Shown here piece after piece: positions 58,700-64,000 of a stretch of DNA of 64,000 nucleotides. The translations under genes and the position numbers were made by a program. Under the pieces are notes generated by a model that was given only the letters and a program-made list of their open reading frames with translations, did not search any database and was not told the DNA's origin. Source of the stretch: Streptomyces sp. CG1 (GTDB lineage Bacteria; Actinomycetota; Actinomycetes; Streptomycetales; Streptomycetaceae); assembly GCF_041080625.1 (NCBI RefSeq), contig NZ_CP163518.1:1674001-1738000 (forward strand), in the 5' to 3' direction. Numbering within the stretch: the first letter of the stretch is position 1; the number at the start of each line of letters is the position of its first letter.

Positions 58700-59053
58700 A
58701 TGACCAGCCCGCCCCTGACCACGACCCTCTGGCGGCCCACCGGCCCCAAGGAGCTGGAGCTGGTCCGCGCGCTCGACTGGCGGGCCTGGCCGCCCCGGCT
58801 CGCGGAGCAGCCGATCTTCTACCCGGTCCTCAACGAGGACTACGCGATCCGGATCGCCCGGGACTGGAACGTCCGGTACGACGGCGCCGGTTTCGTGACC
58901 CGCTTCGAGGTCGACGCCGAGTTCCTCGCCCGATATCCGGTACGGCAGGCCGGCGGCGAGACGATCCTGGAACTTTGGGTACCGGCCGAGGAGTTGGACG
59001 AGTTCAACGCCCATATCGTCGGCCGTATCGAAGTCGTACGGGAGTTCCGGTGA
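58700..59053 (+). CDS. ADP-ribosylation/crystallin J1-annotated small protein
   Basis: A 117-residue protein: TLWRPTGPKELELVRALDWRAWPPRL, EQPIFYPVLNEDYAIRIARDWNV, FVTRFEVDAEFLARY and LWVPAEELDEFNAHIVGRIEVV. This matches the small family usually annotated as ADP-ribosylation/crystallin J1, though no catalytic residues are proven. Stop overlaps the next gene in GTGA. ATG at 58700. Confidence 0.8.
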   Translation: MTSPPLTTTLWRPTGPKELELVRALDWRAWPPRLAEQPIFYPVLNEDYAIRIARDWNVRYDGAGFVTRFEVDAEFLARYPVRQAGGETILELWVPAEELDEFNAHIVGRIEVVREFR

Positions 59054-59850
59054 ACGGGCCCACGGCCTTCGGCGCCGAGGACGATCGCGCCGCGCATGGT
59101 CCCCTCGCGGCCGAGGGCATCGAGGACGTCGTGCGCTCGGGCGACCGGCTGGTCCGGGCCGCGGCCGGGCTGTCCGGCACCGCACTGCGCGCCCCGTCTC
59201 AGCTGCCCGGCTGGACGCGCGGCCATGTACTCGCCCACGTCGCCCACAGCGTCGACGCCTATGTGTGGCTGCTGCGGCTCGCACATACCGGCCGCGAGCC
59301 GGGCCCGCGCGCGGACGCGGCGACGCTCTCCGCCGCCGTCGAGCGGGACGCGGCGCTCTCCGCGGACCGGCTCGTGGCCCGGCTGCGGGAGAGCCTGGAC
59401 CAGTTCTCGGCGCAGGCGTGTACGACGCCCGCCCCCGTCTGGGACCGCCTGGTCCCGGCGCTGGCCGGCTGGCTCCACCCGGCCCGGTACCTGCTGCTGC
59501 GCTGCCTGCGGGAACTGGAGACCCACCACCTCGACCTGGGAGTCGGCCACGGCACCGACCAGTGGCCGGACGCGTACGTGGCCTGGGCGCTGGACGACAC
59601 CCTCGTCACACTGCGCGCCCAGGGCTTTCCGCTCGCCTCGGTGGAGGCCGTGGATCTCAGCCGACGCTGGTCGGTGGCGGCCCGGGGGCCCTCGGTCGCC
59701 GGCGCCGGGCACCAGGTGCTCGGCTGGCTCAGCGGACGGACTCCGGCCGACGCGCTGACGACCGGCCGTCCGGCACGCCTCCTGCCCCGCCCGCCCGCGT
59801 GGCCGCAGCCTCCGCTGCCCGGCTGGGGGCGCGTCGACGACGGGGCGTGA
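59050..59850 (+). CDS. Maleylpyruvate isomerase-like, mycothiol-dependent family protein
   Basis: A 266-residue DinB/MDMPI protein: APSQLPGWTRGHVLAHVAHSVDAYVWLLR (metal-binding histidines) and CLRELETHHLDLGVGHG. It begins with GTG at 59050, overlapping the preceding stop, and is coupled to the small crystallin-J1-like gene. Second member of the family in the window (see 46845). Substrate unknown. Confidence 0.85.
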   Translation: MNGPTAFGAEDDRAAHGPLAAEGIEDVVRSGDRLVRAAAGLSGTALRAPSQLPGWTRGHVLAHVAHSVDAYVWLLRLAHTGREPGPRADAATLSAAVERDAALSADRLVARLRESLDQFSAQACTTPAPVWDRLVPALAGWLHPARYLLLRCLRELETHHLDLGVGHGTDQWPDAYVAWALDDTLVTLRAQGFPLASVEAVDLSRRWSVAARGPSVAGAGHQVLGWLSGRTPADALTTGRPARLLPRPPAWPQPPLPGWGRVDDGA

Positions 59851-59854
59851 GCCG

Positions 59855-59927
59855 GGAAGCCGACACGTCCGACGCCTGTGAAACCCACTCAACCGAAGCT
59901 TCGGAAGCCAACACATCCGAACGCCTG
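59855..59927. repeat. 25-bp direct repeat with internal palindrome
   Basis: GGAAGCC(G/A)ACAC(G/A)TCCGA recurs at 59855-59878 and 59903-59927, with GCCTG at the end of both. Between them is the perfect palindrome CCGAAGCTTCGG (59893-59904). This lies 185-257 bases upstream of the alpha-galactosidase and looks like its control region. Confidence 0.6.
59893..59904. promoter_or_regulatory. Perfect 12-bp palindrome, sugar-type operator candidate
   Basis: CCGAAGCTTCGG, perfectly self-complementary, upstream of the secreted alpha-galactosidase. Palindromes with CGAA...TTCG arms are typical of LacI-family regulator sites in Streptomyces sugar operons. Inference only. Confidence 0.5.
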
Positions 59928-60111
59928 ATCACACCTGCTGCTGAAATCTCCCGCCCGTCACAGCCTCTGACGGGATATCGAACAGTCCGGACGCACCTCT
60001 TCCAACACAGTCCGACACGTCCTACCGTAAACGCGCACAGCCGACACACAGATGACGCCCAGGCGGCGCCATGTCGTCATCCACCATTCGCGAGTCGGAG
60101 GAACGTCAACG

Positions 60112-62142
60112 ATGCGTCACCCTCACACCCGCACAACCCGCCGAAGAGTGGTCGAAGCGTTCACCGCGGGACTGCTGTGCGCGGCGGGCCTCGCCACCCC
60201 CGCGCACGCGGCCCCCGCCCAAGCTCCCGCGGCTCCCGCGGCTCCCGCCCTGGCCGACGGTCTCGCCCTCACCCCGCCGATGGGCTTCAACAACTGGAAC
60301 TCCACGCACTGCGGTGCCGGCTTCAACGAGAGCATGGTCAAGGGCATCGCCGACCTCTTCGTGGCGAAGGGCCTGAAGGACGCCGGCTACAGGTACGTCA
60401 ACCTGGACGACTGCTGGGCGCTGCCGCACCGCGACGCCGACGGCAAGCTGGTGCCCGACCCGGCCCGCTTCCCGAACGGCATCAAGGCCGTCGCCGACTA
60501 CGTCCACTCCAAGGGACTCAAACTCGGCATCTACACCAGCGCCGGCACCAAGACCTGCAACAGCGCGGGCTTCCCGGGCGCGCTCGGCCACGAGTACAGC
60601 GACGCCCGGCAGTTCGCCGACTGGGGCGTCGACTATCTCAAGTACGACAACTGCAACAACCAGGGCGTCGACGCCAGGCAGCGCTACACGACCATGCGCG
60701 ACGCGCTCAAGGCGACCGGACGGCCCATCGTCTACAGCATCTGCGAATGGGGCGAGAACAAGCCCTGGGAGTGGGCGGCGGACGTCGGTCATCTGTGGCG
60801 CACCACCGGTGACATCAGTGACAACTGGGGCTCGATGCTGTCGATCTTCAAGCAGAACCTGCCGCTCGAGCCGTTCGCCGGACCCGGCCACTGGAACGAC
60901 CCCGACATGCTGGAGGTCGGCAACGGCGGCATGACGGACACCGAGTACCGCTCGCACTTCTCCCTGTGGTCGGTCATGTCCGCGCCGCTGCTCATCGGCA
61001 CCGACCTACGCAAGGCCTCCCAGGCGACCTTCGCCATCCTGGACAACAAGGAGGTCATCGCCGTCGACCAGGACCCGCTGGGCCGGCAGGGCACGGTCGT
61101 GTCCTCCACCGGCGGACGCTGGGTGCTCGCCAAGAAGATGAAGGACGGCAGCCGGGCGGTCGCCCTGTTCAACGAGTCCGGCGCCGCCCAGCGGATCGCC
61201 ACCACCGCGGCCGCCGTGGGCCTGCCCGACGCCCCCGCCTACACCCTGCGCGACCTGTGGCAGCACCGCGGCTACAACACCGCGGGCACCATCGCGGCCA
61301 CCGTCCCGGCCCACGGCACGGTCCTGCTGCGCGTCTCGGCCGACCCGCACTGGGCGGCCAGCCCGCCCGCCACCGAACTGGGCCTGGACGGCAGCCCGTT
61401 GTTGGAGGCCGCCGCCCCGGCCACGCTGACCAGCACCGTCACCGACCTCGGCCGCACGCCCGCGCGCGGGGTGTCCGTGTCCCTGACCGGACCCGAGGGG
61501 TGGACCGTACGGCCCACGTCGGCGACCACGGCCACCGCCCTCGCCACCGGCCGAACCCTGCGCACCGGCTGGAGCGTCACCGCCCCGGCCGGGACCCCCA
61601 CCGGCTCCTACGGCCTCACGCTCCGGACGCGTTACCGCTCACCGGCCGGACAGCGCGTCACCAGCGCGCTCCCGCTGACCGCGTCGGTCGTGGTACGGCC
61701 GCCCGCCGGGACGTCGTATCTCAGCGACCTGAACTGGCTGTCGGCGACGAGCGGTTGGGGGCCGGTGGAACGCGACACCAGCAACGGGGAGAGCGCAGCG
61801 GGCGACGGCCACCCGATCACCATCGGCGGCACGGTGTACGCCAAGGGCCTCGGAGTCCACGCACCCAGCGACGTCTCCTTCTACACCGGCAGGGCCTGCC
61901 GAAAGGTCACCGCGGACGTCGGCGTCGACGACGAGAAGGGCACGAAGGGCACCGTCGCCTTCGAGATCTGGGCGGACGGCACCAAGGTCGCCTCGACCGG
62001 CGTCCTGACCAACGCGATGCCGGCCCAGCCGGTCTCCGCCGACATCAGCGGCGCCCAGGTCGTCCGCCTCGTCGTCACCGACGGCGGGGACGGCAACGAC
62101 TCCGACCACGCGGACTGGGCGGATGCGCGCGTGAGTTGCTGA
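60112..62142 (+). CDS. Secreted GH27 alpha-galactosidase with NPCBM domain
   Basis: A 676-residue extracellular enzyme. A signal peptide (about residues 1-33, Arg-rich, ending AHA) is followed by a GH27 TIM-barrel: LTPPMGFNNWNSTHCG, LDDCWA, nucleophile Asp179 in YLKYDNCNN, acid/base Asp234 in RTTGDISDNW, and HWNDPDMLEVGNGG. After about 400 comes a C-terminal barrel end, a NEW3-type region (430-530), and an NPCBM-type domain (about 540-676: GLGVHAPSDVSFYTG). It would release alpha-galactose from raffinose-type sugars or galactomannan. ATG at 60112 follows GGAGGAAC. Confidence 0.95.
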   Translation: MRHPHTRTTRRRVVEAFTAGLLCAAGLATPAHAAPAQAPAAPAAPALADGLALTPPMGFNNWNSTHCGAGFNESMVKGIADLFVAKGLKDAGYRYVNLDDCWALPHRDADGKLVPDPARFPNGIKAVADYVHSKGLKLGIYTSAGTKTCNSAGFPGALGHEYSDARQFADWGVDYLKYDNCNNQGVDARQRYTTMRDALKATGRPIVYSICEWGENKPWEWAADVGHLWRTTGDISDNWGSMLSIFKQNLPLEPFAGPGHWNDPDMLEVGNGGMTDTEYRSHFSLWSVMSAPLLIGTDLRKASQATFAILDNKEVIAVDQDPLGRQGTVVSSTGGRWVLAKKMKDGSRAVALFNESGAAQRIATTAAAVGLPDAPAYTLRDLWQHRGYNTAGTIAATVPAHGTVLLRVSADPHWAASPPATELGLDGSPLLEAAAPATLTSTVTDLGRTPARGVSVSLTGPEGWTVRPTSATTATALATGRTLRTGWSVTAPAGTPTGSYGLTLRTRYRSPAGQRVTSALPLTASVVVRPPAGTSYLSDLNWLSATSGWGPVERDTSNGESAAGDGHPITIGGTVYAKGLGVHAPSDVSFYTGRACRKVTADVGVDDEKGTKGTVAFEIWADGTKVASTGVLTNAMPAQPVSADISGAQVVRLVVTDGGDGNDSDHADWADARVSC

Positions 62143-62206
62143 CTGCGTGGCTGCGCCCACCCGCCGGACCGGTCGAGACCGTACGCGGCTGCGGGTGCGG
62201 GTGGAC

Positions 62207-62235
62207 TGGTCGCGCAGTTCCCCGCGCCCGTGGGG
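62207..62235. repeat. Fragment of the 29-kb repeat unit, reverse orientation
   Basis: TGGTCGCGCAGTTCCCCGC and the bases after it are the reverse complement of the hairpin part of the tandem repeat at 29114-29440. It lies between convergent genes, as does the other copy. Confidence 0.65.
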
Positions 62236-62281
62236 AAGTTGCAGTCGGCGGCACCCGCATTGCGCGCCGCAGCCGCGGGCC

Positions 62282-63232
62282 TCAGACCCCCGCCGTCGCG
62301 TCCGGCCTCCGGGCCAGCGCAGCGGCCGCCGCCCCGACCAGCCCCGCGTCCGTACCCATCTGCGCGGGCACGACCGTCAGTCGCTGGACGAAGGACAGCG
62401 TCGCGTAGTCGGTGAGTGCCTTGCGCAGGGGCGTGAGGAGGATGTCGCCCGCCTTGCCCACGCCCCCGCCGATCACCGCGATGTCGATCTCGACCAGGGT
62501 CGCGGTGGCCGCGATCCCGGCGGCCAGGGCCTGGGCCGCCCGCTCGAAGGAGGCCACCGCGACCGGGTCGCCCTCGCGGGCGGCGGCGGCCACCGCGGCG
62601 GCCGAGGTGTCGCCGCCGGGGCCGGGACGCCAGCCCCGTTCCAGCGCGCGACGGGCGATGTTGGGCCCGCTGGCGATCCGCTCCACACAGCCGCGCGAAC
62701 CGCACGGGCACGGGTCACCGTCGAGGTCGACGCTGATGTGCCCGATGTGCCCGGCGTTGCCGGTCGGACCGGGGTGCAGCCGGCCGTTCAGCACCAGGCC
62801 GCCGCCCACACCGGTCGACACCACCATGCACAGCGCGTTGTCGTGGCCGCGGGCGGCGCCCTGCCAGTGCTCGGCGGCCGTGATCGCGACGCCGTCGCCG
62901 ATCAGCTCGACCGGAAGACCACCGGTGGCCACGCGCACCCGCTCGACCAGCGGGAAGTCACGCCAGCCCGGCACGTTCACCGGGCTCACGGTGCCCGCCG
63001 AGGCGTCCACCGGGCCGGCGCTGCCGATGCCGATGGCGCCGGCACGTCCCCACAGCGGTGACCCGGCGAGCTCGCCGAGCACCTCCTCGACGGCCCGCAT
63101 GACCGTTCCGCCGTCCTGCCGCGCGGGCGTGCCGCGCTGGGCCCGCGTCAGGATCCGTCCGTCGTCGTCCACCAGCGCGCCGGCGATCTTGGTACCGCCG
63201 ATGTCCAGGGCCGCCACGAGGTCGGTGTGCAT
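62282..63232 (-). CDS. ROK-family glucokinase
   Basis: A 316-residue sugar kinase without a DNA-binding domain. ATP site LDIGGTKIAGALVDDDG; zinc motif CPCGSRGCVERIASG; active-site region VELIGDGVAITAAEHWQG, GNAGHIGHISVD. Probably glucokinase (GlkA-like) phosphorylating glucose, and in Streptomyces linked to carbon catabolite control. ATG at 63232. It is divergent from the LacI gene. Confidence 0.87.
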   Translation of the reverse strand: MHTDLVAALDIGGTKIAGALVDDDGRILTRAQRGTPARQDGGTVMRAVEEVLGELAGSPLWGRAGAIGIGSAGPVDASAGTVSPVNVPGWRDFPLVERVRVATGGLPVELIGDGVAITAAEHWQGAARGHDNALCMVVSTGVGGGLVLNGRLHPGPTGNAGHIGHISVDLDGDPCPCGSRGCVERIASGPNIARRALERGWRPGPGGDTSAAAVAAAAREGDPVAVASFERAAQALAAGIAATATLVEIDIAVIGGGVGKAGDILLTPLRKALTDYATLSFVQRLTVVPAQMGTDAGLVGAAAAALARRPDATAGV

Positions 63233-63339
63233 CAGAGTCAGATCTCCCCGTTGAAGCTTGAAAACCAAAGGAGGGGCAGGCCGGTCAAGCGTTGGGGGCG
63301 CAGGCCGACAGACAGCGGTGGACAGTCTCTCGCGCATCT

Positions 63340-63351
63340 GACAACGTTGTC
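63340..63351. promoter_or_regulatory. Perfect palindrome GACAACGTTGTC, LacI-type operator candidate
   Basis: A 12-bp perfect palindrome with central CG, upstream of both the LacI gene and the divergent glucokinase. Central CG in a palindrome is the hallmark of LacI-family sites, so autoregulation is likely. Inference from pattern. Confidence 0.6.
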
Positions 63352-63461
63352 CAGGCTCTATGCTCGACGCCACATCCTCATACAATCCACGGGTCGGCGC
63401 ACCACTTTCGCACGCACCGATTCCGGGGACCATACGGACGACAGGACAGGACACCGCATCG

Positions 63462-64000
63462 TGCCCGAGACGACCCGCCGCGCAGACAGCCTTCCCGGCA
63501 CCCGTTACGGCAACCGCCCCACGATGAAGGACGTGGCGGCGCGGGCCGGTGTCGGGCTGAAGACGGTCTCCCGGGTGGTCAACGGCGAGCCCGGCGTCAC
63601 CCCGGACACCGAGCGCCGGGTGCAGGAGGCGATCGACGCACTGGGCTTCCGCCGCAACGACAGCGCACGGGTGCTGCGCAAGGGCCGTACGGCGAGCATC
63701 GGCCTCGTCCTGGAGGACCTCGCCGACCCCTTCTACGGCCCGCTCAGCCGCGCCGTGGAAGAGGTGGCTCGCGCCCATGGCGCCCTGCTGATCAACGGCT
63801 CCAGCGCCGAGGACCCGGAGCGCGAGCAGGAGCTGGCGCTGGCCCTGTGCGCACGGCGGGTGGACGGTCTGGTGGTGATCCCGGCCGGTGACGACCATCG
63901 CTATCTCGAGCCGGAGATCAGGGCGGGCGTGGCGACCGTGTTCGTGGACCGTCCGGCGGGGCGGATCGACGCCGACGTGGTGCTGTCGGACAACTTCGGC
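63462..64000 (+). CDS. LacI-family transcriptional regulator (C-terminus outside window)
   Basis: The first about 179 residues of a LacI regulator. The HTH is TMKDVAARAGVGLKTVSRV (about residues 22-41), with hinge helix SARVLRKGRTASIG, then the periplasmic-binding-type domain (LVLEDLADPFYGPLSRAVEEVA, ARRVDGLVVIPAG). It starts at GTG 63462 and runs off the end. It probably controls glucokinase or the alpha-galactosidase in response to a sugar. Confidence 0.9.

Overview
This is a high-GC (about 72%) actinobacterial chromosome segment, almost certainly from a Streptomyces species. The evidence is a strong G/C bias at third codon positions, many GTG starts, four-base ATGA/GTGA gene overlaps, a conservon (cvnABCD plus a CYP157-type P450), two mycothiol-type DinB/maleylpyruvate isomerase proteins, a probable F420 protein, ROK and DeoR sugar regulators, and Streptomyces-specific small families (DUF6643, DUF6332, DUF4865, Rv1733c-like). 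I see no insertion sequence, prophage, CRISPR array or classical biosynthetic gene cluster.

Layout, 0-16 kb: a truncated GAF/PucR regulator beside 3-hydroxybutyrate dehydrogenase, a Nudix hydrolase, apolipoprotein N-acyltransferase, an O-antigen-ligase-like membrane protein, a divergent pair (glutamate-racemase-like protein and HpnB-like glycosyltransferase), a two-domain TerD protein, DUF6643, a MOSC protein, an Rv1733c-like membrane protein, and an 812-residue beta-helix/AAA+ fusion. 16-29 kb: a large membrane protein with a serine-hydrolase C-terminus, a DeoR regulator, a P450/enoyl-CoA hydratase couple, the conservon cvnA-B-C-D-E, a Cds1-like cysteine desulfhydrase and an anti-sigma-type ATPase. 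29-38 kb: a tandem repeat array, an in-frame fusion of an ABC ATPase to its FtsX-type permease, a TetR-DUF4865-phosphotriesterase-like operon, a class II tRNA-like gene with an abnormal anticodon arm, and a divergent ilvY-like/ilvC pair with long-form (class II) KARI resembling the gamma-proteobacterial locus.

38-49.6 kb: Nudix and ROK genes, an AlkB-type dioxygenase, an RlmG-like methyltransferase, an amino-sugar/tagatose-type module (class II aldolase, SIS isomerase/deaminase, DeoR regulator), an MFS transporter with a palindrome over its promoter, a mycothiol-type protein, and a MarR/14-TM exporter pair. 49.6-64 kb: a two-component system, a TetR repressor facing an F420-type nitroreductase with three similar palindromes between them, a geranylgeranyl-reductase-type flavoprotein, an M20 peptidase, a metallo-beta-lactamase-fold protein, a P-loop kinase/Nudix fusion, a small secreted peptide, and a sugar locus (GH27 alpha-galactosidase, ROK glucokinase, LacI regulator cut by the window end).

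Most of the window is ordinary core and accessory Streptomyces housekeeping and regulation. The most unusual items are the tRNA-like gene, the ilvY/ilvC pair, the ATPase-permease fusion, the conservon P450 lacking the ExxR arginine, the beta-helix/AAA+ protein, and two dispersed intergenic repeat families, one of which sits between convergent genes. Several genes look leaderless: a -10-like hexamer lies six or seven bases before the start codon.
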